Shown: positions 7,870 through 17,044, counted from the stretch's first letter. The stretch is 64,000 nucleotides of DNA from an uncultured Lachnospiraceae bacterium (GCA_947037115.1 CAMQTN010000007.1:1-64000); one strand, 5' to 3'. Numbers and translations: made by a program. The notes: generated from the sequence alone by a model not told the origin.

Positions 7870-9354
7870 ATGATAAGCCAGACTTTGCGTGACGCGAGAA
7901 AATATGAGGAGACCACGGAGAGAAAAATCGGGCGGGAGGACAAGCCGGACTTTCACCTGTCCACCCGTGTGGGCTGGATGAACGACCCCAACGGATTTTC
8001 CTTTTACAAAGGGGAATACCACATGTTTTATCAGTATCATCCCTACGATTCCCACTGGGGGCCGATGCACTGGGGACATGCGGTTTCCAGGGATCTGCTG
8101 CACTGGGAGTACCTTCCGGCGGCACTGGCGCCTGATATGGCATATGACAGAGACGGATGTTTTTCCGGCAGCGCGTTGGAACTGCCCGACGGAAGACATC
8201 TGCTGATGTACACGGGAGTGGAAAAGGAGACGCAGCCTGACGGCGGCGACAGAGAGGTCCAGACCCAGTGTATCGCCGTGGGGGATGGCATTGATTATGA
8301 AAAATATGCGGGTAATCCGGTGCTGACAGAAAAGGATCTTCCCGGGGACGGCAGCAGGTTTGATTTCCGGGATCCGAAGATGTGGCAGAAACCGGATGGC
8401 TCCTACAGGTGCGCCATTGGCAACTGTACACAGGAGGGAGACGGGCGGATTCTCCTCTACAGCAGTTCTGACGGCATCCACTGGAAGTATGAGAAGATAT
8501 TGGCGGCTAACGATAAGCGTTTCGGGAAAATGTGGGAGTGCCCGGATTTCTTTTCCCTGGATGGCAGGGCGGTTTTGATTACAAGCCCGCAGGATATGCT
8601 GCCCCACGGTTTTGAGTATCATAACGGCAACGGGACGCTCTGTCTGATCGGTTCCTATGACGAGGAGAAGGAAACATTTACAGAAGAGCATAACCAGTCG
8701 ATTGACTACGGTATCGACTTCTATGCGCCCCAGACCATCCTCACACCGGATGGCAGGAGAATTATGATCGGCTGGATGCAGAACTGGGATACCTGCAATC
8801 TGCATACGCCTGACCAGCCATGGCAGGGACAGATGTCGCTGCCGAGGGAGCTCTCCGTGAAAGACGGCCGTCTGTATCAGAATCCGGTCAGGGAGCTGGA
8901 GACGCTGCGGGGAGAGAAGGTGCGGCACGAGAATGTAACTTTCTCAGACGTGATCAGTCTGGCTGGCGTGGAGGGCCGGAAGGTCGATATGGAACTGTCG
9001 GTCCGTCCGGCGGATGCAGGGAATATTTACCGCAAGTTTGCGGTCAGGTTTGCCCAGAACGACATTTATCAGACCTCCGTCAGTTTCCGGCCTTATGAGT
9101 CTATCGTGAAGGTGGACAGAAAGTTTTCGGGTTCCAGAAGGGCTATCATCCATCAGAGACGCTGTCTGGTAAACAACAGGGACGGAAACATTAAGATGCG
9201 GATCATTCTGGATAAATTCAGTGTGGAAGTGTTTGTGAACGACGGGGAATATACGCTGACGGCGACATTGTACACAGAGCTTTCCGCGGACAGGATTTCC
9301 TTTTTTGCCGATGGCGAAGTGACTATGGATGTGACAAAATATGAGTTGAGATGA
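7870..9354 (+). CDS. glycoside hydrolase family 32 beta-fructosidase
   Basis: Sucrose, sucrose-6-phosphate or fructo-oligosaccharide hydrolase of 494 residues. The three GH32 acidic residues are visible: nucleophile Asp39 in GWMNDPNGF, Asp168 in FRDP, and acid/base Glu223 in WECPDFF. A beta-propeller is followed by the beta-sandwich ending SVEVFVNDGEYTLTATLY. The start at 7870 is preferred over 7828 because GGGGAGG stands just upstream and family similarity begins soon after. There is no signal peptide, so it acts on imported substrate. With the PfkB kinase 39 bases downstream it forms a hydrolysis-plus-fructose-phosphorylation module. Confidence 0.95.
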   Translation: MISQTLRDARKYEETTERKIGREDKPDFHLSTRVGWMNDPNGFSFYKGEYHMFYQYHPYDSHWGPMHWGHAVSRDLLHWEYLPAALAPDMAYDRDGCFSGSALELPDGRHLLMYTGVEKETQPDGGDREVQTQCIAVGDGIDYEKYAGNPVLTEKDLPGDGSRFDFRDPKMWQKPDGSYRCAIGNCTQEGDGRILLYSSSDGIHWKYEKILAANDKRFGKMWECPDFFSLDGRAVLITSPQDMLPHGFEYHNGNGTLCLIGSYDEEKETFTEEHNQSIDYGIDFYAPQTILTPDGRRIMIGWMQNWDTCNLHTPDQPWQGQMSLPRELSVKDGRLYQNPVRELETLRGEKVRHENVTFSDVISLAGVEGRKVDMELSVRPADAGNIYRKFAVRFAQNDIYQTSVSFRPYESIVKVDRKFSGSRRAIIHQRRCLVNNRDGNIKMRIILDKFSVEVFVNDGEYTLTATLYTELSADRISFFADGEVTMDVTKYELR

Positions 9355-9392
9355 GCAAAGCTCTGACAGAGCGGTGAATGGAGGCGTGAAGC

Positions 9393-10355
9393 ATGAAAAA
9401 ATATGATGTGGTGACATTGGGAGAGCTGTTAATTGATTTCACGGAAAACGGTGTGAGCGGACAGGGGAATCCGATCTATGAGGCAAACCCCGGCGGGGCG
9501 CCTTGTAACGTGCTGGCCATGCTGACAAAGCTGGGCAGAAAAACGGCCTTTATCGGCAAGGTGGGCAGGGACATCTTCGGCAATCGTCTGAAAGCAACGC
9601 TGGAGGAGGTTGGGATTGACACAACGAATCTGGTGATGGACGGGGAGGCGCGCACGACGCTGGCGTTTGTGGAAACCTTTGCGGATGGTGACAGGGACTT
9701 TTCCTTTTACAGGAATCCCGGTGCGGATATGATGTTAAAAGAGACGGAAGTCGATATGGGGCTTGTGAAGGATGCGGAAGTGTTTCATTTCGGTACGCTT
9801 TCCATGACTCACGAGGGTGTGCGGGAAGCCACGAAGAAGGCTGTTGCGGCGGCGAAGGAAGCGGGGGCGGTGATCTCCTTTGATCCGAACCTGAGAGAGC
9901 CACTGTGGAAGTCTCTGGAGGAGGCAAAAGAACAGGCGGCCTACGGTTTTTCCCAGTGCGACGTGCTGAAAATTTCGGATAATGAAATCCAGTGGTTTAC
10001 GGGCGAGGAGGATTATGACGCCGGAATCCGTAAGCTGCGGGAGCAGTATGATATTCCGTTGATCCTGTTCTCCATGGGGAAAGACGGAAGCCGCGCATAC
10101 TATAAAGATCTGCGTGTGGAGGTGAAACCCTTCCTGCAGGAAAAGACGATTGAGACGACGGGGGCGGGAGATACCTTCGGCGGAAGCTGTCTGCATTACG
10201 TCCTGCAATATGGTTTACATAATTTAGATGAGGAGAAGCTGACTGAAATGCTGACCTTCGCCAATGCGGCGGCATCCATTATCACGACCCGCAAGGGAGC
10301 ACTGCGCGTAATGCCAGAAGAGAAGGAAGTGCGGGACTTCATAGAGACTTTTTAG
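9393..10355 (+). CDS. PfkB family fructokinase
   Basis: A cytoplasmic sugar kinase of 320 residues, most likely ATP:fructose 6-phosphotransferase (ScrK type). It has the N-terminal GGAPCNVLAMLTKLG motif and the C-terminal TTGAGDTFGG motif with catalytic Asp260. Start ATG follows GGAGG. Placement right after a GH32 hydrolase is the classic context for fructokinase. Other PfkB substrates (for example 2-keto-3-deoxygluconate) are possible but less likely here. A strong terminator follows. Confidence 0.93.
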   Translation: MKKYDVVTLGELLIDFTENGVSGQGNPIYEANPGGAPCNVLAMLTKLGRKTAFIGKVGRDIFGNRLKATLEEVGIDTTNLVMDGEARTTLAFVETFADGDRDFSFYRNPGADMMLKETEVDMGLVKDAEVFHFGTLSMTHEGVREATKKAVAAAKEAGAVISFDPNLREPLWKSLEEAKEQAAYGFSQCDVLKISDNEIQWFTGEEDYDAGIRKLREQYDIPLILFSMGKDGSRAYYKDLRVEVKPFLQEKTIETTGAGDTFGGSCLHYVLQYGLHNLDEEKLTEMLTFANAAASIITTRKGALRVMPEEKEVRDFIETF

Positions 10356-10394
10356 CCGGTGCTTCATTAGCCGTGAAAATGCAGTTATACCTAT

Positions 10395-10421
10395 GGCCGG
10401 GATTTTTTCCGGCCTTTTTTT
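10395..10421 (+). terminator. intrinsic terminator of the sugar locus
   Basis: GGCCGG, loop of 8 bases, CCGGCC, then seven T. It ends the fructokinase transcript and separates the sugar locus from the aminoacyl-tRNA synthetase genes. Confidence 0.88.
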
Positions 10422-10439
10422 CATTTCATCTTACGCATC

Positions 10440-10468
10440 TTGAAAATCTTTCCAAAACAGTGTAAAAT
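10440..10468 (+). promoter_or_regulatory. promoter of hisS-aspS operon
   Basis: TTGAAA (10440-10445), 17-base spacer, TAAAAT (10463-10468), about 60 bases before the hisS ATG. The leader is too short for a T-box riboswitch. Confidence 0.6.
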
Positions 10469-10529
10469 CTAACAAGCATATATATTGGAAAAGAAAATTG
10501 CGGAAAAATACTCTGACACGGAGGTAACT

Positions 10530-11792
10530 ATGGCACTCAGCAAAAAACCGACCACCGGCATGAAGGATATTCTGCCGGAAGAAATGGAAATCCGGGACTA
10601 TGTGATCGGCATTATCAAAGAAACTTATGGAAATTTCGGGTTTACTCCGATAGAGACGCCCTGCGTGGAACATCTTGCCAACTTAACCTGTAAGGCGGGC
10701 GGTGAAAATGAAAAACTGATTTTTAAAATCTTAAAAAGAGGAGAAAAACTGCGTCTGGAGGATGCGAAATGTGAGGAGGATCTGACAGACGGCGGCCTGC
10801 GGTATGACCTGACGGTTCCCCTGGTACGCTACTATGCGGCCCATTCCAATGAACTGCCCTCACCCTTCAAGGCCTTGCAGATAGGAAATGTATGGCGGGC
10901 AGACAGGCCCCAGAGGGGGCGTTACCGCCAGCTTGTGCAGTGCGATATCGATATTCTGGGAGAGGCGGGGAATCTGGCGGAGATCGAGCTGATTCTGGCT
11001 ACCACAACCACGCTGGGTAAGCTTGGCTTTAAAAACTTTCAGGTTCGTATTAACGACAGGCAGATCTTAAAGGCCATGGCGGCCTACAGCGGTTTTTCGG
11101 AGGACGACTACGACCAGGTGTTCATCATTCTGGACAAGATGGACAAGATCGGAAAAGAGGGCGTGGAAGCGGAGCTTCTGGAAGCCGGCTTTGCAAAGGA
11201 GACTGTGGAGAAGTATCTGTCTTTGTTTCAGGGAATGGAGACGGCAAAAGACGCCATCGCTTTTATTACGGACGAGATTTCAGGTGTGCTCCCGGAGGGT
11301 GTAAAAGAGAGCTTTCAGGAGATCATAGACAGTGTGGAGGCCACAAAGGGCGATTTCTTCGATCTGGTGTTTGATCCCACGCTGGTGCGGGGGATGTCCT
11401 ACTACACGGGAACAATCTTTGAAGTGGCAATGCCGGAGTTTGGCGGCAGCTGCGGCGGCGGCGGAAGGTACGATAAGATGGTGGGGAAATTCACGGGTAA
11501 CGATGTGCCGGCCTGCGGTTTTTCCATCGGTTTTGAGCGGATCATCCTGCTGCTTCTGGAGAGCGGTTTCAAGGTGCCGAAGGCCGGAAAGAAAATCGCC
11601 TATCTTATGGAAAAAGGTCTGTCCTCCGATAAGCTGTGCGCGGTCATGGCGCAGGCTCAGGCGGAGCGGGAGAAGGGCAACCGGATTCTGGTGGCGCGCA
11701 TGAACAAGAACAAGAAGTTCCAGAAGGAACAGCTCACCGCGCAGGGATATGAGGAGTTTCAGGAGTTTTACAGAGAGGAACTGAAAAGATAG
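10530..11792 (+). CDS. hisS: histidyl-tRNA synthetase
   Basis: Charges tRNA-His with histidine; class II synthetase of 420 residues, usual length. Motif 2 region RADRPQRGRYRQLVQCDIDILGE and motif 3 region CGGGGRYDKMVGKF...GFSIGFERI are clear. The ORF track begins at 10485, but the ATG at 10530 has GGAGGT just upstream and gives the family N-terminus (KKPTTGMKDILPEEM), so it is chosen. The C-terminal anticodon-binding domain is short but present. It shares an operon with aspS, which starts 11 bases later. Confidence 0.96.
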   Translation: MALSKKPTTGMKDILPEEMEIRDYVIGIIKETYGNFGFTPIETPCVEHLANLTCKAGGENEKLIFKILKRGEKLRLEDAKCEEDLTDGGLRYDLTVPLVRYYAAHSNELPSPFKALQIGNVWRADRPQRGRYRQLVQCDIDILGEAGNLAEIELILATTTTLGKLGFKNFQVRINDRQILKAMAAYSGFSEDDYDQVFIILDKMDKIGKEGVEAELLEAGFAKETVEKYLSLFQGMETAKDAIAFITDEISGVLPEGVKESFQEIIDSVEATKGDFFDLVFDPTLVRGMSYYTGTIFEVAMPEFGGSCGGGGRYDKMVGKFTGNDVPACGFSIGFERIILLLLESGFKVPKAGKKIAYLMEKGLSSDKLCAVMAQAQAEREKGNRILVARMNKNKKFQKEQLTAQGYEEFQEFYREELKR

Positions 11793-11803
11793 AGGAGGAA
11801 ATC

Positions 11804-13609
11804 ATGGCAGAATCAATGAAAGGCTGGAAAAGGTCGCACCGCTGTGCGGAGCTCTCCTTACAGAATGTGGGTGAGGAAGTTACGGTTATGGGATGGGTGC
11901 AGAAGCAGAGGAACAAAGGCGGCATTATCTTTGTCGATCTGCGCGACCGCTCCGGCATTTTACAAATTATTTTTGAGGAGAATGACTGCGGAACGGAGGC
12001 TTTTGCCAGGGCGGAGAAGATGAGAAGCGAGTTTGTCATTGCCGTGGTGGGAAAGGTGGAAAAGCGCTCCGGCGCTGTCAATGAGAATCTGGCGACGGGC
12101 GAAATCGAAATCCGCGCCGCGCAGGTGCGCATCCTGTCCGAGTCCGAGACGCCGCCGTTCCCGGTGGAGGCGGACTCCCGGACGAAGGAGGAGATCCGTT
12201 TAAAATACCGTTATCTGGATCTGAGAAGACCGGATCTGCAGGAGAAGCTGATGCTTCGGAGTAAGATTGCATCCGAGATGCGTGCCTTTATGGCGAAGGA
12301 GGGATTTCTGGAGATCGAGACGCCGATTCTCTGTAAATCCACGCCGGAGGGGGCAAGGGACTATCTGGTGCCCAGCCGTGTGCATCCGGGCAGTTTCTAT
12401 GCGCTTCCCCAGTCACCGCAGCTTTACAAACAGCTTTTGATGTGCTCCGGGTATGACCGGTATTTCCAGATTGCGAAGTGTTTCCGAGATGAGGATCTGC
12501 GCGCCGACAGACAGCCGGAGTTTACCCAGGCGGACATGGAGCTGTCCTTTGTCGATGTGGACGACGTGATCGAGGTGAATGAGAGGTTGATTGCCCATGT
12601 CTGCAAGGAAGCCATTGGGCTGGAGATACAGCTTCCCCTGCCCCGTATGACATGGCAGGAGGCTATGGACCGTTTCGGCTCTGACAAGCCGGATACACGC
12701 TTTGCCATGGAGTTGACGGACGTATCCGAGGTGGTTGCGGGCTGTGGCTTTGGGGTGTTTACTTCTGCATTGGAGAACGGCGGTTCCGTCCGCGGCTTAA
12801 ATGTGAAGGGACAGGCGGCCATGCCCCGGAAGAAAATTGACGCGCTGGTGGATTTTGCCAAGGGCTACGGCGCGAAGGGGCTGGCTTACCTGAGCGTGCA
12901 GGAGGACGGCACTTATAAGTCCTCTTTTGCTAAATTCATGACAGAGGAAGAGTTGGACAGTCTTGTGAAGGCCATGCAGGGCGAGAAGGGGGATCTGCTT
13001 CTCTTTGCGGCTGACAGGAAAAATATTGTCTACAGCGTGCTCGGTGCGCTGCGTGTGGAGCTTGGTAAGCAGCTTGGGCTGATCGACGAGTCGAAGTTTC
13101 ACTTCCTGTGGGTGGTAGAATTCCCGCTCTTAGAGTGGAGCGAGGAGGAGAACCGTTTCATGGCGATGCACCATCCGTTCACCATGCCCATGGAGGAGGA
13201 CTGGCAGTACATTGACTCCGATCCGGGAAGGGTGCGCGCCAAGGCCTACGATATCGTGTTGAACGGTGTGGAGCTGGGCGGCGGCTCTGTCAGAATCCAT
13301 CAGAATGACATACAGGAGAAAATGTTTGAGGTGCTTGGTTTTACGAAGGAGCAGGCGTGGGAGCAGTTTGGCTTCCTGCTAAGTGCGTTCAGGTACGGTG
13401 TGCCGCCTCACGCGGGACTGGCTTACGGTCTTGACCGCTTTGTGATGTTGCTGGTCGGTGCGGACAACATCCGGGAGGTCATCGCCTTCCCGAAGATGAA
13501 GGACGCCTCCTGTCTCATGACGGAGGCGCCGGGTACGGTGGATGATAAGCAGCTTGCGGAGCTGCAGATTGCGATTACACCTGCGCCTGAAAAAGAAGAA
13601 AATGCGTAA
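11804..13609 (+). CDS. aspS: aspartyl-tRNA synthetase
   Basis: Bacterial-type class II synthetase, 601 residues. N-terminal OB-fold (VTVMGWVQKQRNKGGIIFVDLRDRSG), catalytic core with the flipping-loop region and motif 2 (CFRDEDLRADRQPEFTQ), the bacterial GAD insertion in the middle, and motif 3 (GLAYGLDRFVMLL). RBS GAGGAGGAAATC. It follows hisS by 11 bases, a pairing frequent in Firmicutes. Whether it also charges tRNA-Asn cannot be decided from the window. Confidence 0.97.
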   Translation: MAESMKGWKRSHRCAELSLQNVGEEVTVMGWVQKQRNKGGIIFVDLRDRSGILQIIFEENDCGTEAFARAEKMRSEFVIAVVGKVEKRSGAVNENLATGEIEIRAAQVRILSESETPPFPVEADSRTKEEIRLKYRYLDLRRPDLQEKLMLRSKIASEMRAFMAKEGFLEIETPILCKSTPEGARDYLVPSRVHPGSFYALPQSPQLYKQLLMCSGYDRYFQIAKCFRDEDLRADRQPEFTQADMELSFVDVDDVIEVNERLIAHVCKEAIGLEIQLPLPRMTWQEAMDRFGSDKPDTRFAMELTDVSEVVAGCGFGVFTSALENGGSVRGLNVKGQAAMPRKKIDALVDFAKGYGAKGLAYLSVQEDGTYKSSFAKFMTEEELDSLVKAMQGEKGDLLLFAADRKNIVYSVLGALRVELGKQLGLIDESKFHFLWVVEFPLLEWSEEENRFMAMHHPFTMPMEEDWQYIDSDPGRVRAKAYDIVLNGVELGGGSVRIHQNDIQEKMFEVLGFTKEQAWEQFGFLLSAFRYGVPPHAGLAYGLDRFVMLLVGADNIREVIAFPKMKDASCLMTEAPGTVDDKQLAELQIAITPAPEKEENA

Positions 13610-13628
13610 ACGCTGAAAAGGAGTCGAT

Positions 13629-14561
13629 ATGGCGGAACAAAGACAAGATAACAAAGCGCTGGAAGAGGCGATAGCCACATTTCGTGAGGACAAAGAGCGG
13701 GACAGCTATGTGAAGGTGATGGAACTTCTGGAGCGTTCCATTGTGCTGGTACCGGCGATGCCGCCGAAAGACCTTCCGGCAGAAATAATGGAACAGATGC
13801 AGGCCGGAAAACCCGTGAAACTCCCGAAGGAAGCAAAGATTGTGCCCTGTCTGCTGCGCAAGGAGACGGGAGAGCAGGCACTTCCTGTCTTTACCTCGCC
13901 ACAGCAGATTCCGCCTGACAAAAAGAGCCCTATGGTGGCTGCCATGCCTTTTATGGGCTGTGTTGCCATGGCTGCGGCCAATCAGGACAAGGTGGCGGAG
14001 ATTGTGGTAAACCCCTTTACCGGCATTATGGTTCTCAACAAGTCTGTTCTGGAGGTTGCGGAAAAGCGCAGACAGGCGGCAGGGCAGATCAAGACCGTTC
14101 AGCTTACGAAGGAGCAGTTTCAGGATCTTGCCCACAACAGGGTAGCTCTCTCGCTTTTACCGAAATACCTGTTTGAAAACAGGGAAGAGGGGCTTAAAAA
14201 GCTGCAGCAGGAGGAGGGCGATTTCCTTATGCACTTCTACGACGAGGTTTACCCGAAGGGACAGAAAGCCCCCTGCCGGCCGGATGATTTTTCGCTGATG
14301 ACGCTCAATGTCACGGACACATTACAGCTTACCCGTGTGGACATGCCGGACGAGGTGGCAAAGAAAAACCTGTGCTACAGAGTCTATGCCGTGTGGAAGC
14401 GGGACACGGAGGAACTGTTGTACTATACACTGGAAAAGACGAAGGACGGCAGTTTTATCGCCAGGGTCACGGCGGACGGCAAACACGAGGTGGTGGAGCC
14501 CGCGCCGGAAAACGGAGCGGAAATCGAGGCCATCATGTCACTGTCCGCAAAGGAAAAATAA
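13629..14561 (+). CDS. SseB family protein
   Basis: A soluble protein of 310 residues. The region of about residues 35-150 (VLVPAMPP..., LPVFTSPQQIP, VVNPFTGIMVLN) resembles the SseB N-terminal domain found in many Firmicutes proteins of unknown function. The C-terminal half is not recognised. No signal peptide or membrane segment is visible. It lies 19 bases after aspS and 22 bases before the HAD gene with good RBS AAAGGAG, so it is probably co-transcribed with them. No function is claimed. Confidence 0.7.
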   Translation: MAEQRQDNKALEEAIATFREDKERDSYVKVMELLERSIVLVPAMPPKDLPAEIMEQMQAGKPVKLPKEAKIVPCLLRKETGEQALPVFTSPQQIPPDKKSPMVAAMPFMGCVAMAAANQDKVAEIVVNPFTGIMVLNKSVLEVAEKRRQAAGQIKTVQLTKEQFQDLAHNRVALSLLPKYLFENREEGLKKLQQEEGDFLMHFYDEVYPKGQKAPCRPDDFSLMTLNVTDTLQLTRVDMPDEVAKKNLCYRVYAVWKRDTEELLYYTLEKTKDGSFIARVTADGKHEVVEPAPENGAEIEAIMSLSAKEK

Positions 14562-14583
14562 GCGACGCGATGGAGAGAAAAAT

Positions 14584-15249
14584 ATGGACACAGTTATTTT
14601 TGATTTGGACGGGACGCTTCTCAATACACTGGAGGATTTGACGGACAGCGTCAATCACGCCATGGAAGAATTTGGATTTCCCCTGCATACGATTGAAGAA
14701 ATCCGCAGTTTTGTGGGAAATGGCGCTCCCACACTGATTGAGCGGAGCATCCCGCAGGGGAAGGGGAATCCCTCTTACGATGCGGTCCTTGCAGCCTTCA
14801 AGGAGCATTATGCCGCCCACTGCGAGGATAAGACAAACCCTTACGAGGGGATTATGGAACTTTTGGCGCAGCTGAAGGAGAAAGGCTATCGGATGGCTGT
14901 CGTCTCCAACAAGTTTGACGGGGCGGTCAAGCGGCTGTGTGGAAAATATTTTGGGGACTATATTGAGGCCGCCATCGGGGAGAGCGCCGATGTAAAAAGA
15001 AAACCGGCGCCCGATACCGTGTACCAGGCGCTTCGTGAACTTTCCTGCGATGCCTCCCGCGCAGTTTACGTGGGGGATTCCGAGGTAGATATACAGACGG
15101 CGAAAAATGCGTCTCTGCCCTGCATCAGCGTCACCTGGGGATTCCGGACCGAAGAGCGGTTAAAGGACGCCGGAGCGGACGGGAAACTTATGATCAGGAC
15201 TCCTCAGGAACTTGTTCCTCTGCTTCTGAAACTTCAGGGGGAAGGGTGA
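14584..15249 (+). CDS. HAD family hydrolase, phosphoglycolate phosphatase-like
   Basis: Haloacid dehalogenase phosphatase of 221 residues. Motif I FDLDGTLLNT (Asp7, Asp9), motif II VVSNK, motif III RKPAPDT, and motif IV VGDSEVDIQTAKNA are all present with an alpha-helical cap between I and II (subfamily of Gph/PpaX). The track ORF starts at 14308 inside the previous gene; the ATG at 14584 gives the proper N-terminus. Its last 56 bases overlap the end of the convergent hlyC-like gene. Substrate (phosphoglycolate, pyrophosphate or other) is not determined. Confidence 0.92.
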   Translation: MDTVIFDLDGTLLNTLEDLTDSVNHAMEEFGFPLHTIEEIRSFVGNGAPTLIERSIPQGKGNPSYDAVLAAFKEHYAAHCEDKTNPYEGIMELLAQLKEKGYRMAVVSNKFDGAVKRLCGKYFGDYIEAAIGESADVKRKPAPDTVYQALRELSCDASRAVYVGDSEVDIQTAKNASLPCISVTWGFRTEERLKDAGADGKLMIRTPQELVPLLLKLQGEG

Positions 15250-16495
15250 TCAACACCTTCACGATGTGGTTATCCTGTATGCCGCAGGCCTGTAGGGTGA
15301 TACCGTTTTCTAATGTGATGGTCTCCTGATCCTGAGGCAGGCGGTCAAGCTGCTCCAGCATAAGGCCGCCGATGGAGTCATAGTCTTCGGAGTCGAGGGA
15401 GATTTCCAGAGCGTCGTTTATGTCGTCGAGCTTCATGCCGCCCTCAACCAGATATTGGCCCTCCTCCGTTTCCTGAATCAATTCTTCCTCGTCTGCGTCG
15501 TATTCGTCGCGGATTTCACCTACCAGCTCCTCGATGATATCTTCCATGGTGATCATGCCGACGGTTGCGCCATATTCGCTCAGGACGAAAGCCACGGTGC
15601 AGGATTTTTCACGTATTTCCATCAGCAAATCGGACACATTCTTATATTCATATGTATAGTAAGCCTCGCGCAGGATCTTCTTGAGGCTGAACTTTTCCTT
15701 ATCTTTTACAAGAATAAAATCTTTGATGTTGACGATGCCGATGATATGATCCGGGTCATCGCCATAGACAGGAATTCTCGTAAACATACTTGACTGGAAT
15801 GTGGAGAGCAGCTCCTGATAGGTGGCGCTTATGGGGACGGTGGTCATCTGGATACGGGGAATCATAATGTCCTTTGCGACAGTGTCGCCGAAGTCAAACA
15901 CATTGTAGATCAGAGTCCGCTCCTCCGACTCAATCACGCCGCCCTCATGGCTCACGTCCACATAGGTTTTGAGTTCTTTTTCGGAAATGCTGAAATTGTT
16001 CCCTTCGGAGCTGATATGTAACAGCCGGAGAATCCAGTTGGAGAGCATATCCACCAGGAAAATGACCGGGGTGAGGACGGTCATCAGCAGACGGATGACA
16101 GGCCCGAACAGAAGCGTGATAAACTCTGCGCGCTGCATGGCCCAGGTTTTAGGGATGATCTCCCCGAACATCAAAACCACAAAAGTCAGAATGCCGGTGG
16201 CGATTCCGACCGCCCTGCTTCCCCAAAAATTTATGGCAAAGGTGGTGGCTACGGATGAGGCGGAAAGATTCACAATATTGTTGCCGATCAGAATGGCGCT
16301 CAGCATTTTGCCGTACTGATCCAGAATGGCCAGTACCCGGGCGGCCTTTTTATTGTCTTCTTCGGCCAGCGTGCGAAGCCGTACGCGGTTTACGGTGGAA
16401 AAGGCAGTTTCCGCCGAGGAAAAAAAGGCCGACAGGAAAACGAGAGCGGCCAGAGAAGCAAGTTGTATGACACCTGAGGTATCCAAAACGATCAT
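15194..16495 (-). CDS. CNNM/CBS domain CorC-HlyC family protein
   Basis: Membrane protein of 433 residues in the hemolysin-C/CorC family linked to Mg2+/Co2+ homeostasis. About residues 1-190 form the CNNM (DUF21) transmembrane domain (FFSSAETAFSTVNRVR), followed by a CBS pair (about 205-330, DIMIPRIQMTTVP, GIVNIKDFI) and a C-terminal CorC_HlyC transporter-associated domain (EGGMKLDDINDAL). On the minus strand, with AAGGAG immediately before the ATG. The 3-prime end runs 56 bases into the HAD gene. A strong minus promoter and a 5-prime leader hairpin precede it. Confidence 0.93.
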   Translation of the reverse strand: MIVLDTSGVIQLASLAALVFLSAFFSSAETAFSTVNRVRLRTLAEEDNKKAARVLAILDQYGKMLSAILIGNNIVNLSASSVATTFAINFWGSRAVGIATGILTFVVLMFGEIIPKTWAMQRAEFITLLFGPVIRLLMTVLTPVIFLVDMLSNWILRLLHISSEGNNFSISEKELKTYVDVSHEGGVIESEERTLIYNVFDFGDTVAKDIMIPRIQMTTVPISATYQELLSTFQSSMFTRIPVYGDDPDHIIGIVNIKDFILVKDKEKFSLKKILREAYYTYEYKNVSDLLMEIREKSCTVAFVLSEYGATVGMITMEDIIEELVGEIRDEYDADEEELIQETEEGQYLVEGGMKLDDINDALEISLDSEDYDSIGGLMLEQLDRLPQDQETITLENGITLQACGIQDNHIVKVLITLPPEVSEAEEQVPEES

Positions 16496-16524
16496 TCACT
16501 CCTTATTTTTAATGATTGTAATAG

Positions 16525-16574
16525 CAGTTCAGACGTGCCTGTCTTTCTTTCACGCGTCATGCATGGCTGAACTG
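16525..16574 (-). promoter_or_regulatory. leader hairpin of CNNM/CBS gene
   Basis: CAGTTCAG and CTGAACTG pair perfectly (8 bp) across a 34-base interior, which itself can pair through CGTG/CACG. It would lie at the very 5-prime end of the minus-strand transcript. It does not look like the known M-box, which is longer. Confidence 0.45.
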
Positions 16575-16582
16575 TTAGAAAA

Positions 16583-16611
16583 ATATTACTAGAAGCATAA
16601 GATTGTGTCAA
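16583..16611 (-). promoter_or_regulatory. promoter of CNNM/CBS gene
   Basis: On the minus strand TTGACA (16606-16611), 17-base spacer and TAATAT (16583-16588). A near-consensus sigma-A promoter about 90 bases from the start codon. Confidence 0.75.
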
Positions 16612-16669
16612 GTTTTTATACCAAAAGGAATACATTATGTATAGAGGAAGAAAGGACAAGGGGATTGTG

Positions 16670-17044
16670 ATGGGAAAAAAAGAACTCTATACGGAAAAGG
16701 CAGTTTTTATCATTAAATGTATGCTGGGAGCTTACATTCTGACGGCGGGCCTGCTTTTACTGCTGGCTTTTATCCTGTACCGTTTCGGTCTGTCCGAAAA
16801 GGTGGTGTCTGTCTGTATCATTGCGATTTACATAGTGGTTACGTTTCTGGCGGGCCTGCTTGCGGGGAAAAAGGAGGGCCGGAAAAAATTTCTGTGGGGA
16901 CTGATCATGGGCGTCCTTTACTTTGGGATCCTGGTGGCCGTATCTCTGGTAGTGAACAAAGGTGTGGAGGACGTGGCCGGAAATATGCTCACGGTGTTCT
17001 TTCTGTGCGCAGGGAGCGGGATGCTTGGCGGTATGGTCAGTTGA
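16670..17044 (+). CDS. TIGR04086-like small membrane protein
   Basis: A four-helix integral membrane protein of 124 residues resembling the TIGR04086/YrzE family of Firmicutes. Hydrophobic segments lie at about residues 12-35, 43-63, 72-92 and 100-122, with a glycine-rich end (SGMLGGMVS). The upstream ATG at 16637 would add 11 residues; the ATG at 16670 with AAGGGGA before it is preferred, but both are possible. Function is unknown. In Clostridia this family is often found just before the SCIFF gene, as here. Confidence 0.7.
   Translation: MGKKELYTEKAVFIIKCMLGAYILTAGLLLLLAFILYRFGLSEKVVSVCIIAIYIVVTFLAGLLAGKKEGRKKFLWGLIMGVLYFGILVAVSLVVNKGVEDVAGNMLTVFFLCAGSGMLGGMVS

Noticed and set aside
7864-8928. 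354-residue minus-strand ORF
   Set aside because: Antisense shadow of the GH32 gene, which has all catalytic motifs.
10422-10529. T-box riboswitch before hisS
   Set aside because: The leader after the predicted start is only about 55 bases and lacks the T-box sequence and terminator.
16525-16574. M-box magnesium riboswitch
   Set aside because: Far shorter than the M-box and without its conserved loops.
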